Origin: Pseudomonadota bacterium
Lineage (GTDB): Bacteria; Pseudomonadota; Gammaproteobacteria; Arenicellales; UBA868
Length of the DNA: 34,282 bases
NCBI GenBank assembly: GCA_018672825.1
Contig: JABHUE010000122.1
Coordinates: 1 to 34,282, forward strand
Direction: 5' to 3'
The position numbers and the translations under genes are program-made. Shown one piece after another: positions 15,420 through 24,336 of the stretch. Below the pieces are notes generated by a model. The model was not told the origin of the DNA and ran no database searches. It saw nothing but the letters and a program-made list of their open reading frames with translations. Every line of letters begins with the position of its first letter. The stretch's first letter is position 1.

Positions 15420-16664
15420 TCAATCGTGCGGCGTTAGGTAATCGTCGAGAACAGACGCATATTGCTCGCTTTCTTTGATTTCAATTTTGGCGACAGACCG
15501 ATGGTGGACTTCGTCTGGCCCATCCGCAAATCGCAGCGCACGACCCCAGGTCCAATGATCGGCAAGTGGTGTATCGGGGCTGACGCCCATTGCGCCAAAC
15601 GCTTGAATTGCGCGGTCAAGCACTGTGGTGTGTAAAACAGGTATCAGCGCCTTAATCATTGAGATTTCCTTCCGGGCTGCTTTGGCGCCTCTCTCATCAA
15701 TCAGCCAGGCCGTTTTGAGGACCAACAAACGGGCTTGTTCGATTTCAATTCTTGATCTGGAAATCCACTCCGAAACGGTGCCATGCTCATGAAGATGTTT
15801 CCCAAAGGTTTCTCTTTCTTGACTGCGGCGTGTCATTAATTCAAGGGCGAGTTCGGCGGCTCCAATTGAACGCATGCAGTGATGAATGCGCCCGGGCCCC
15901 AATCTGGCCTGTGCAAGCGCAAATCCAGATCCTTCTTCACCCAGTAGATTGGAAATGGGCACTTTTACGCGATCAAAATCAATCTCGCAGTGACCTTCCG
16001 GGTGGTGATGATTCATTACAGTTAAATTTCTAATGACTGTGACGCCGGCAGAATCTATGGGTACCAGAACCATGCTTTGCTGATGATAAGTATCTGCCTC
16101 GGGATTGGTCTTTCCCATGACGATCAGGAGGCGGCAGTCGGGGTGGGCCGCGTTGGTAATCCACCACTTTCTTCCCGAAATAATGTAATGATCGCCTTCG
16201 CGGGTAATGCGGGTTTGAATATTAGATGCGTCGGATGAGGCCGTCTTAGGCTCGGTCATCGCAAATGCAGAACGAATTTCGCCGTTGAGTAGGGGTGCTA
16301 ACCATTGTTCATACTGCGCGGGTGACGAGAACATATGGAGAAGTTCCATATTGCCTGTATCGGGAGCGTTACAGTTGAACACCTCAGAGGCCCAGCTGAC
16401 ACGACCCATGATTTCAGCTAAGGGGGCGTATTCCAGATTAGTCAGCGGTGTGCCGGGCTCTTCTGTTTTTAGGGCAGGAAGAAACAGATTCCACAAGCCT
16501 TGCTGTCTTGCAAGACTTTTGAGCTCTTCCATAAATGAGACGGGAAACTGCGCCATCTCTACCTCTTTTTTCCACTCTTTAATGCGAGGTACAATTTGCG
16601 CGTCCATGAACGCCTGCACCTGAGTGCGTAATCCTTCTACTTTTGCTGAGTAAGCGAAATCCAT
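15420..16664 (-). CDS. Acyl-CoA dehydrogenase, ACAD10/11-like
   Basis: This 414-residue flavoenzyme has the standard acyl-CoA dehydrogenase layout: N-terminal helices, the middle-domain AFAMTEPKTASSDASN flavin motif at 134-149, RKWWITNA at 165-172, and a C-terminal helical domain with RETFGKHLHEHG. Near residue 379 the sequence is FADGPDEVHHRS, placing Asp where straight-chain dehydrogenases have catalytic Glu in YEGT. This FADGPDEVH motif is typical of the ACAD10/11 group. The phosphotransferase at 17762-18784 looks like the matching N-terminal half of ACAD11, so the pair may process 4-hydroxyacyl-CoAs through a phosphorylated intermediate. It is separated from the preceding oxidoreductase gene by 114 bases. 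Confidence 0.9.
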   Translation of the reverse strand: MDFAYSAKVEGLRTQVQAFMDAQIVPRIKEWKKEVEMAQFPVSFMEELKSLARQQGLWNLFLPALKTEEPGTPLTNLEYAPLAEIMGRVSWASEVFNCNAPDTGNMELLHMFSSPAQYEQWLAPLLNGEIRSAFAMTEPKTASSDASNIQTRITREGDHYIISGRKWWITNAAHPDCRLLIVMGKTNPEADTYHQQSMVLVPIDSAGVTVIRNLTVMNHHHPEGHCEIDFDRVKVPISNLLGEEGSGFALAQARLGPGRIHHCMRSIGAAELALELMTRRSQERETFGKHLHEHGTVSEWISRSRIEIEQARLLVLKTAWLIDERGAKAARKEISMIKALIPVLHTTVLDRAIQAFGAMGVSPDTPLADHWTWGRALRFADGPDEVHHRSVAKIEIKESEQYASVLDDYLTPHD

Positions 16665-16778
16665 ATTTGTGCTTTCTTAGTCAGAGAGGCTCATCATGCT
16701 ATCAGGTCTACTGCTCACGATCCAATTTCAGCGTGCGACCGTCATTAATTTTCTTGCATGAATCGTGAATAACGTAGA

Positions 16779-17762
16779 TCAGGGTTTCAGAATAATCTTT
16801 CCATGGACCTGGCGTTGCTCGATCAGCTTAAGCGCCCGAACGGCATCATCAAGACGCATTTCGGCATGAATATGGGGAGTCAGGAGGCCATTGGCCACCA
16901 TTTCAAAGATCTGCCGATGATTCTTGTAAGCAAGATGAGGTTCCTTCGCACAAAAGCTTCCCCAGAAGACCCCTACGGCACTGTAACCCTTCACTAAAGG
17001 TAGATTAAGCGCGAGTGTTGGCACCTCTCCAGCTGCGAATCCAACAATAAGCCAGCGGCCATTCCAGGCGATTGAGCGGCTCAACGTTTTAGCGTGATTG
17101 CCACCTACAGGGTCAAAAATCACATCCGCACCCGCGCCTCCGGTGAGCGATTGAAGCGCATTTCGCAGTTCTTCTTTCGACAAATCAATGCAAACATCTG
17201 CCCCGTGTTGCTTCGCGGTCAGGATTTTTTCAGAATTTGAACAGGCCGCAATGACGTGCGCCCCAAGTGCTCGCCCTAATTGGACAGCAGCCAGTCCCGT
17301 GCCGCCGGCTGCGCCCATGATCAGCAGGGATTCGCCTGCCCTGAGTGATGCGCGCTGAACGAGTGCATGATACGCGGTTCCATAGGCGCAGAGCATCGCA
17401 CCGGCATGATTCACATCCACTGATGCGGGCACGCGGTACGCATGGCTGGCAGGTACCGATACATATTCAGCATAGGTGCCAAAATCTGGACTCATCGCGG
17501 CCACACGTTGACCAATTTCTAAGTGATTAACACCTTCGCCTACGGCCTCTACCATGCCTGCGCATTCAAGACCCGGGATGAAAGGCACATCTGGTTTAGC
17601 CTGGTAGAGGCCTTTCACTAAAAGTGCATCAGGAAAATTGACCCCGATGGATTCAACTTGTATTCGTATTTGTCCGGGCGCCATTGCAGGTATTTGAACC
17701 TGCTGAACAGCGAGATCCGTTAGCGCGCCATATTTAGTGCAAACAATTGCTTTCATCTCCAT
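16779..17762 (-). CDS. Zinc-independent NADPH:quinone oxidoreductase-like protein
   Basis: This 327-residue medium-chain dehydrogenase/reductase is of the quinone oxidoreductase type. It has a GroES-like domain at about 1-125 with GVNFPDALLVKGLYQ and PFIPGLECAG, then a Rossmann domain with the MGAAGGTGLAAVQLGRALGA nucleotide loop at about 149-168. The Cys/His pattern of zinc alcohol dehydrogenases is absent. Such enzymes reduce quinones or enoyl compounds with NADPH. The exact substrate is unknown. Its ATG shares one base with the stop of the phosphotransferase gene (TAATG), and an alternative Met lies at codon 3. Coupling to the phosphotransferase suggests the same acyl-CoA pathway. Confidence 0.9.
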   Translation of the reverse strand: MEMKAIVCTKYGALTDLAVQQVQIPAMAPGQIRIQVESIGVNFPDALLVKGLYQAKPDVPFIPGLECAGMVEAVGEGVNHLEIGQRVAAMSPDFGTYAEYVSVPASHAYRVPASVDVNHAGAMLCAYGTAYHALVQRASLRAGESLLIMGAAGGTGLAAVQLGRALGAHVIAACSNSEKILTAKQHGADVCIDLSKEELRNALQSLTGGAGADVIFDPVGGNHAKTLSRSIAWNGRWLIVGFAAGEVPTLALNLPLVKGYSAVGVFWGSFCAKEPHLAYKNHRQIFEMVANGLLTPHIHAEMRLDDAVRALKLIEQRQVHGKIILKP

Positions 17763-18784
17763 TAGATAGCCTTAATTACGTCCACACCCTGCTGGGCCAG
17801 TCTGGGCGCTAGCGCGCCTACCTGTAATGCCTTTTCGCTCGATGCGTTTCCGTCAATCGCGCGTTTGAGTACCCCTTGGCAAATGGCGGCGAGGCGAAAG
17901 AAGCTGAATGCAAGGTAGAACGACCAGTCGTCAATCGGGCCAATCTGTCTTAAGCTACAGTAAGAGCTGAGCATTTCGTCCTCAGACGGAATACCAAGGG
18001 TTGATCGCTGAATATTCTGAAGACCGCTAATCTGTTCTCCACTTGGCATCCTTAGGCACATACAAAAGTAGGCAAGATCTGCTAATGGATGCCCCAACGT
18101 TGAAAGCTCCCAATCGATTATTGCTTCAATGCATGGCTTATTTGTTGAAATAATAAGATTGTCCAAGCGAAAATCTCCATGAATGATGGCGCTTTGACCA
18201 TCATCTGCCGGCATATGCCGAGTCAACCAGTGAATTAATGTTTCCATTTCTGCGATTTTTTGAGTTTCGCTTGCTCGGTACTGAGTTGTCCAACGATTGA
18301 ACTGTCGCTCGAAATAGTTACCCATGCGGCCAAAGCCTTCAAGGCCAACCGAACTTGGATCTACCGAATGCAGAGCAGCAAGTGTTCGAATTTTGTTCGT
18401 ATAGAGTATGGATCGATCGGAAGCGCTGAGTCGAGGCAGGGCAGGGTCCCAAAATATTCGACCTTCCTCATAACTCATCACAAAAAATATTGATCCAGCG
18501 ACACCCTCGTTTTCGCATAGGCATAACATTCGGGGGACCGGCACATCCGTATCCTTTAATGCTTTCATGACTTTGTACTCGCGCTCCACTGCGTGAGCCG
18601 ACTTTAGAAGATCTCCTGCGGGCTTGCTCCGAAGCACATAACGAGCGCGATCTGTTGAGAGTAGATAGGTTGGATTGGACTGACCGTTTGAAAATTTCTC
18701 AATCTTGTTGATGTGATCAATTTCAGGAGCTGCGACAGCAAGATATTTATGAATTGACTCAAGGTGAACATTGGGGTTATTCAT
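17762..18784 (-). CDS. APH-fold phosphotransferase, ACAD10/11 N-terminal type
   Basis: This 340-residue kinase-like protein has the aminoglycoside phosphotransferase/choline kinase fold. FSNGQSNPTYLL at 31-42 is the nucleotide loop, YVLRSKPAG follows at 49-57, the catalytic loop is HGDFRLDN at 202-209, and metal-binding Asp224 lies in IIDWELST. These motifs, with RSKPAG and STLGHPLADLAYF, are typical of the phosphotransferases found next to acyl-CoA dehydrogenases and fused to them in ACAD10/11. Phosphorylation of a hydroxyacyl-CoA is therefore likelier than antibiotic resistance. Its ATG overlaps the Atm1-type exporter's stop by four bases and its stop overlaps the oxidoreductase start. Confidence 0.9.
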   Translation of the reverse strand: MNNPNVHLESIHKYLAVAAPEIDHINKIEKFSNGQSNPTYLLSTDRARYVLRSKPAGDLLKSAHAVEREYKVMKALKDTDVPVPRMLCLCENEGVAGSIFFVMSYEEGRIFWDPALPRLSASDRSILYTNKIRTLAALHSVDPSSVGLEGFGRMGNYFERQFNRWTTQYRASETQKIAEMETLIHWLTRHMPADDGQSAIIHGDFRLDNLIISTNKPCIEAIIDWELSTLGHPLADLAYFCMCLRMPSGEQISGLQNIQRSTLGIPSEDEMLSSYCSLRQIGPIDDWSFYLAFSFFRLAAICQGVLKRAIDGNASSEKALQVGALAPRLAQQGVDVIKAI

Positions 18785-20610
18785 TTTTCCTCTAGCATGT
18801 CCTCTTCAAGGGTTGCGATACTCTCTTGTTCTTCTTTTTCTTGTTGCGCCCACAGTCTTGAATACAAACCACGTTGCTCAAGCAGTTCAATGTGATTTCC
18901 TCGCTCTGTAATTTGCCCATCATCCAAAACCAAGATCTCATCGGAATCGATGATGGTTGAGAGTCGATGAGCAATGACCAGGGTGGTTTTGCCCCTAGAG
19001 AGTTTTGAGAAGTTATTTTGAATTTGTTTCTCGGTTGCGCTGTCAAGTGAAGAGGTTGCCTCATCAAAGAAAAATATCTCAGGATTTCGTAATAATGCCC
19101 GAGCAATTGCAACGCGCTGTTTCTCGCCGCCGGAAAGTTTAAGTCCTCTTTCGCCAACACGGGTTTCGAAACCTTTCGGGAGTTTTTCAATAAATTGATC
19201 GAGTTCCGCAGACTGAGCAGCTGCCTGAATTTGATTTTCAACTGCTTTTGGATTGCCATACGCGATGTTGTAGTGAAGCGTGTCGTTAAATAGGACGGTG
19301 TCTTGAGGGACAACGGCAATTGCTTCGCGAAGCGAGTACTGTGTCACGAGACGAATATCTTCGTTATCGATAAAAATGTTACCCGACAGGGGATCGTAAA
19401 AACGCAGTAATAATCTACAGATAGTCGATTTTCCTGAGCCGGTTGGGCCAACGATGGCGGTTGTCGTTCCGCGAGCCACAATAAAGTTTATATTTTTAAG
19501 AATGACGCGTTCGACCTCATAGCCAAAGACGACATTACTAAACTTAATTTCTCCTCCGCGGCGCGGCAGCGGAAATGCGTTTGGTGCGTCCGTGATTTCC
19601 GATTTTTCGTCAATCAATGAAAAAAGATTCTCCATGTCGACAAGCGCCTGACGAATTTCGCGATATACCGTTCCGAGCATGTTTAATGGAATCGCGAGCT
19701 GCATTAAGTAAGTATTCACGACCACGAAGTCGCCGACCGTCATGTTGCCGTCTCGAATATCAAAGGCCGCAAGAATCAGCATTCCTGTAACGCCGACAGT
19801 GACAACTGCTGCTTGGGCGACGTTCAGCAGCGATAGGCTTTCTCGGGTTTTGATAGCAGCGATTTCATATTGGGCCAGCGCTTTATCAAGCCGGGCGATC
19901 TCGTGCCGCTCATTGTTGAAATATCGGACCGTTTCAAAGTTCAGGAGCGAGTCGACGGTTCGGGTTCCAATGGTATTTTCTGCCTCGTTCATTTGACGGC
20001 GGATGCGATTTCGCCAGGTGGTGATGGCAAAGGTTAGCCAAACATATGCAGCAATAGTGATGATGGTTATCGCAGTGTAAGCAAAGCCAAACAGCACCCA
20101 AAGGATGACGGCGACAAGGAGAACTTCAATTAATGTCGGCGCAATATTAAACGCGACAAAAGACAGTAGAAACTGAACGCTGTTTGTGCCCCGATCGATA
20201 AAGCGATTAAGTGCGCCTGTTTTTCGGGAAAGATGGAACTGGATGGAAAGGGAATGCAGATGATCAAAAATCTGGCGGGCGAGCGTCCTTACTGCATTTT
20301 GGGCCACTCGCGCAAACAACGCGTCTCGCACTTGATTCAAGACTAATGTCGTCAGCCGAAATAGACCGTAGGCCAGAATGACGGCGAGTGGGATGCCAAG
20401 CCATAATCCGCGTGTGTCGGCGAGATTATCCAGTTGATCGACGGCATCCCCTAAAAGCAGTGGCACAAATACGTTTGTTGCCTTAGCGGCCACAAGGCAG
20501 ATGACGGCGACCAGTACGCGTAGCCGGAGATCCTGTCGATCCCGAGGCCAGAGATACGGTAGTAGGGTGATTAGCGTTCTGGCGGAGTTTGAGTGTTGAG
20601 TTGGCTTCAT
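18781..20610 (-). CDS. Atm1-type ABC exporter (half transporter)
   Basis: This 609-residue protein has a six-segment membrane domain (about 30-315) and an ATPase domain (about 355-590). Walker A is GPTGSGKST at 388-396, the signature LSGGE is at 492-496, and Walker B FFFDEATSS is at 513-521. The start LLPYLWPRDRQDLRLRV and the loop NTIGTRTVDSLLNFETVRYF are hallmarks of the Atm1/HMT group, which export glutathione-linked sulfur or metal compounds. It should work as a homodimer. It lies 58 bases after srkA and overlaps the phosphotransferase by four bases (ATGA). Whether the exporter serves the acyl-CoA genes or only shares their transcript is unclear. Confidence 0.93.
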   Translation of the reverse strand: MKPTQHSNSARTLITLLPYLWPRDRQDLRLRVLVAVICLVAAKATNVFVPLLLGDAVDQLDNLADTRGLWLGIPLAVILAYGLFRLTTLVLNQVRDALFARVAQNAVRTLARQIFDHLHSLSIQFHLSRKTGALNRFIDRGTNSVQFLLSFVAFNIAPTLIEVLLVAVILWVLFGFAYTAITIITIAAYVWLTFAITTWRNRIRRQMNEAENTIGTRTVDSLLNFETVRYFNNERHEIARLDKALAQYEIAAIKTRESLSLLNVAQAAVVTVGVTGMLILAAFDIRDGNMTVGDFVVVNTYLMQLAIPLNMLGTVYREIRQALVDMENLFSLIDEKSEITDAPNAFPLPRRGGEIKFSNVVFGYEVERVILKNINFIVARGTTTAIVGPTGSGKSTICRLLLRFYDPLSGNIFIDNEDIRLVTQYSLREAIAVVPQDTVLFNDTLHYNIAYGNPKAVENQIQAAAQSAELDQFIEKLPKGFETRVGERGLKLSGGEKQRVAIARALLRNPEIFFFDEATSSLDSATEKQIQNNFSKLSRGKTTLVIAHRLSTIIDSDEILVLDDGQITERGNHIELLEQRGLYSRLWAQQEKEEQESIATLEEDMLEEK

Positions 20611-20668
20611 TAAATTTTATTCAGGAGATCAGACCGAGACTTGTTTCGCATTTATCAGATTGGAGTGT

Positions 20669-21658
20669 TTAAATTTGACAAGCAAGAGGAGGCTCTTCCA
20701 TCAGGGCTGCTTGCTCCCGAAGGTCAAGAATGTGCTGCTCCCAGGAACGCTGGGTATCAAACCAAGGAAACGCTCGTGGAAACGCAGGATCGTTCCATCG
20801 TCGACCGATCCAGGCAAAGTAGTGAATGAGTCTAAGGGTGCGCAAGGCTTCAACGAGGTGCAATTCGGCCGCATCAAATTCATTAAATCCGGTGTAGCCC
20901 TCGAGCAGAATATTGAGGTCGTATTCTTGTGCCTCACGACTCCCTGATAAAAACATCCATAAATCTTGAACCGCCGGAGCCATGCGCGAGTCATCCAAAT
21001 CAACCAGATGCGCCCCAGTGTCTGTCCACAATATATTGCCGCGGTGGCAGTCGCCGTGAACTCGAATCGGCTGCATACCGGGACAACGATCGAAACACCA
21101 TTGGATTCTGATCAAAAGATCATCGGCAAGGCTTTTGTACGCCAATTCCAATTCAAGGGGAATGAAATTATTCTCAAGAAGAAATTCAGTGCAGTTTGAT
21201 CCGAATGTCGTCGCATCAAGTGTGGGGCGATGCTGATATGCGGATTGTTGGCCGATCGCATGCATGCGACCGATAAAACGTCCGAGTTGACGCAATTGAT
21301 CATGAGATTCGAAGTCGGGTGGTCGACCGCCTTGTTGCTCGAAAAGGGAAAATCGGAACCCTTCAAAATGACGTAATGTCTGACCCTGTGCATCAATGAT
21401 TGGGGGCACAAGAGAAATTTCCTGACTCGCGAGCTGAAGTGAATATTCATGTTCCTCAAGGATTGCGGCATCACTCCATCGTTCAGGGCGATAAAATTTC
21501 GCGATGATTGATTGTCCGGTTTCCAAGCCGATCTGAAAAACTCGATTTTCAAAACTGTTCATTTCGAGCATGCGACCATCGGTTTGAAAGCCTGCACTGT
21601 CAACCGCGGACAGTACTCGGTCGGGGTTTAGGGACTGGTAGTCGATGATTGTGCTCAT
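20669..21658 (-). CDS. srkA: Stress response kinase A (YihE family)
   Basis: This 329-residue Ser/Thr kinase has an APH-like fold. It has NSFENRVFQIG at 34-44, AKFYRPERW around the nucleotide Lys54, the catalytic HGDCHRGN at 201-208, and DLDDSRMAPAVQDLWM for the metal-binding segment. These match YihE/SrkA, which in E. coli counters stress-induced death pathways. Length agrees with the family (about 328). It starts 10 bases after the MFS gene, so the two are likely cotranscribed. Confidence 0.93.
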   Translation of the reverse strand: MSTIIDYQSLNPDRVLSAVDSAGFQTDGRMLEMNSFENRVFQIGLETGQSIIAKFYRPERWSDAAILEEHEYSLQLASQEISLVPPIIDAQGQTLRHFEGFRFSLFEQQGGRPPDFESHDQLRQLGRFIGRMHAIGQQSAYQHRPTLDATTFGSNCTEFLLENNFIPLELELAYKSLADDLLIRIQWCFDRCPGMQPIRVHGDCHRGNILWTDTGAHLVDLDDSRMAPAVQDLWMFLSGSREAQEYDLNILLEGYTGFNEFDAAELHLVEALRTLRLIHYFAWIGRRWNDPAFPRAFPWFDTQRSWEQHILDLREQAALMEEPPLACQI

Positions 21659-21668
21659 TTAAAATTTA

Positions 21669-22931
21669 TCAAATCACTCGCGACATATTTTCACAGGGGG
21701 AGCGCATTCGCAGAGCCACCACGACTAGTACATTACCCGCCAAGGCATACAGACCGAATAGGGTGCAGATCAATCCAATACTCATACCAATATCGATGAG
21801 TATTCCCATGATCACAGGTCCAAGTGCCGATGACAACACCATCAGGGCCATAAATAAGCTTTTTATCGCACCCAGGTAACGGACACCGTAAAGCTCAGGC
21901 CAAAGCGCAGAGACGGCTGTTAAGACAAGCGCGGAGTGAATACCCAGCATTGCCATGTAAGGGATGACAGTCAGATAGTGGGTTGCATTCGCGAGGATCA
22001 AGCAGCTCGCAATTAATGGAATGAGAATAAATTGCGTTACTTTGATGGCCTTAAAGCGGTCGATAAGGGGTCCCGCAATGAACATCGTTATGGTGCCTGT
22101 AATTGCATACAGGATGTAGGTGCCTGTTACCCACTCACTGCTCCATCCTTTGGTAGCAGCGATATTCAGATGATGAAAGAAAAATGCCGTGACAATCATT
22201 GATGATGATAATAATCCGGGCGCCATTAAGTAGTATCTGGGGTCCCGCAGTACCTGGCGTCGGGTCCATGCAGGCCTAATCGCGGAAGGCGACTGGGAGG
22301 CTTTGGAAATATCGTCAACGTGTTTTTGGTGGAATTTTTCATGTCGGTTAAGAAGCCAGATTGTGGCTGGTATTGCTGTTAACCCAATAAAAATCGCGGA
22401 ACTTGCATATGTCCAGCGCCAGCCGATGAGTGAAATTAAAACGACTGCAACAAATGGAAGGAGCGATTCTCCTAAGGTGTAGCCCATCGCGCCGATCGCG
22501 ATTGCGCGCCCACGGTCTCGCTCGAAGTAACGCGCCATACTGGTGACCGATACATGTGATGCAAGTCCTTGCCCTGCCTGACGAAGTAAAAAAATAGCCA
22601 ACACCAGCCCAATAGGGCCTTGAACCACTGAGACATATGCGCAAGCGGCAACCAGTAACAAATTTACGCCTAGTGCATACTGACTTAATCGGAAGCGATC
22701 AATCAGGGCGCCACTAAAAGGCATCACCAGCGCACTTCCGAGCGTTCCCAGCAGATAGATTGTTCCCCAGGCCGTATGACTGAGCCTAAATTCGGACTGA
22801 ATAGCGGGGCCAAAAACACCGACGAAATAGGTTTGACCAAAACTTGAGTAGAGCGCCATGAGAAAACTGAACACCACGAGTCGTGAATTGACGGCAAATA
22901 ATCGACTGTAACCAGTGACTGCAGTTTTCAT
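21669..22931 (-). CDS. MFS transporter
   Basis: This 420-residue membrane protein has about 12 hydrophobic segments and the MFS loop GALIDRFRLSQY between segments 2 and 3, with a related GPLIDRFKAIK in the second half. The general pattern (SFGQTYFVGVFGPAIQSEF, then SHTAWGTIY) resembles the monocarboxylate/oxalate-formate branch of MFS. The substrate cannot be read from sequence. It is first of the long minus-strand series, diverging from the EamA gene across a 260-base gap in which I saw no RNA gene. Confidence 0.88.
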   Translation of the reverse strand: MKTAVTGYSRLFAVNSRLVVFSFLMALYSSFGQTYFVGVFGPAIQSEFRLSHTAWGTIYLLGTLGSALVMPFSGALIDRFRLSQYALGVNLLLVAACAYVSVVQGPIGLVLAIFLLRQAGQGLASHVSVTSMARYFERDRGRAIAIGAMGYTLGESLLPFVAVVLISLIGWRWTYASSAIFIGLTAIPATIWLLNRHEKFHQKHVDDISKASQSPSAIRPAWTRRQVLRDPRYYLMAPGLLSSSMIVTAFFFHHLNIAATKGWSSEWVTGTYILYAITGTITMFIAGPLIDRFKAIKVTQFILIPLIASCLILANATHYLTVIPYMAMLGIHSALVLTAVSALWPELYGVRYLGAIKSLFMALMVLSSALGPVIMGILIDIGMSIGLICTLFGLYALAGNVLVVVALRMRSPCENMSRVI

Positions 22932-23191
22932 GACTTAACTTTTCTGTGGGTGTTTAGGGCAAAAAACGCTCGTGCGAATTTGCTGAGGTCATCCATTTGG
23001 GCCCGCACGATAGCACAGTAAGAGAATGAGATTCCTGCTATCTCTCACTATGGTTTGGATCTGCGCAATTCAGCTAAACGACTTCAAAACCTTTAAAGCG
23101 ACATCCGCGATTGCACTAACGACGTGAAGGGTCACAGTCGAAGAAAAGTGTATTAAATTTCGCCAACAAAAAAATGTGGTGAGGCTCTGAA

Positions 23192-24145
23192 ATGACAAGC
23201 AATGTGCAGAAAAATTCCCGAGGCATTCTTCTCGTTATTCTTGCGATGAGTGTTTTTTCGATTCAGGATGTTCTAATCAAATTTATCTCCAGCAATGTCT
23301 CGCTATTCCAGATTCTTTTTTATCGCTCAGTGATTGGCGCGCTTTTGATTATTATATTTCAAAGAGCAATTGGACAAACGATTCGACTCTGGACGGCCTA
23401 CCCTGCGCTTTCATTACTTCGAGGCGTATTTTTCTTTTTTGGATATTCAGCTTTTTATTTTGCGCAATCTAAAATGCCGATCGCAAATGCGACGGTGCTG
23501 TTTTTAGTGAGTCCTTTTTTTATCACTATCCTGTCGATTTACTTCTTTGATAGCCGGGTCGGGTCACGCAGATGGATTGCCATGCTCGTTGGTTTTTCTG
23601 GAGTTGCCTTTATTGTTCAGCCAGAGACGAGCGAATTCGGCTGGATCTATTTGCTACCCGTGGGGGTTGCATTGGTCTATGCTATATCTATGATGATCGC
23701 TAAAAAAACCGCGGGAAAGGACACGGTTTATCAGCAAGTTATTGTGATGTATTTCGTTACTGCTATTTTGTCAGGACTAATGGGTTTAATGTTTGGAGAT
23801 GGCAGTATTGCGGATTTAGGAATTGAAGGTATCGATTTTATTTCTCATCCTTGGCGTCTCAATATTTTCTCAATTAACGCATCTCTTGTTGTGATCGCAG
23901 GCATAGGAACTACGGGCTTTATTCTGCTGCACAGTGCATACCGGATGGCCGATCCCGCAGTCATCTCGCCTTATGAATACAGTGGACTTGCGACGGTAGG
24001 CATTCTGGCGTTTTTCGTCTTTGGGGAAGTTCCGAATGTTCAAGCGATGATGGGAATGCTTTTGATCGTGGGCGCCGGGGTGTATCTATTTAATCGCGAG
24101 CGTCTGCAGGGTCAAGATAATGCCGCGGAAGCTTCCTTGCGTTAA
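23192..24145 (+). CDS. EamA/DMT-family transporter
   Basis: This 317-residue inner-membrane protein has ten predicted segments made of two EamA repeats (about 12-142 and 152-300). SIQDVLIKFISSNVSLFQILFYR opens the first repeat and SPYEYSGLATVGILAFFVFGE closes the second, both typical of drug/metabolite exporters. The substrate is unknown. The ATG at 23192 follows a GTGAGG-type ribosome site. It stands alone between the divergent MFS gene and typA. Confidence 0.9.
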   Translation: MTSNVQKNSRGILLVILAMSVFSIQDVLIKFISSNVSLFQILFYRSVIGALLIIIFQRAIGQTIRLWTAYPALSLLRGVFFFFGYSAFYFAQSKMPIANATVLFLVSPFFITILSIYFFDSRVGSRRWIAMLVGFSGVAFIVQPETSEFGWIYLLPVGVALVYAISMMIAKKTAGKDTVYQQVIVMYFVTAILSGLMGLMFGDGSIADLGIEGIDFISHPWRLNIFSINASLVVIAGIGTTGFILLHSAYRMADPAVISPYEYSGLATVGILAFFVFGEVPNVQAMMGMLLIVGAGVYLFNRERLQGQDNAAEASLR

Positions 24146-24247
24146 TACGGCCCGATAAATGATGATCTTGTGAGCCCCTCTGCGGGAATGACGGGACGAG
24201 TTTTCTCGGAAATCCAAGGACAATCACTTTTTAGTTGGCCTTAGATC

Positions 24248-24280
24248 AAGACTTAAGCAGCTGGCGCCACTATAATGCGC
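24248..24280 (+). promoter_or_regulatory. Predicted typA promoter
   Basis: A perfect TATAAT lies at 24271-24276, with AAGACT 17 bases upstream as a weak -35. GCGCCG follows directly, a GC-rich discriminator of the kind found at growth-rate and stringent-controlled promoters. The typA ATG is 60 bases downstream of the -10. No other gene is seen in the 191-base gap. Confidence 0.55.
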
Positions 24281-24336
24281 CGTCTCACCAGCGCGCCGGA
24301 TTCGTGCCTGGGCCTCGCTTTTCACTGGAATCTTGA

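Noticed and set aside
17762-18784. Aminoglycoside resistance enzyme
   Set aside because: The APH motifs belong to the acyl-CoA dehydrogenase-associated group and the neighbours are acyl-CoA and oxidoreductase genes.
20660-20947. Plus-strand frames over the 3' part of srkA
   Set aside because: They overlap kinase sequence on the minus strand and show no domain or start signal.
22932-23191. tRNA or small RNA gene in the MFS/EamA gap
   Set aside because: No cloverleaf arms or GTTCGA-type T-loop were found, and no terminator-like hairpin.
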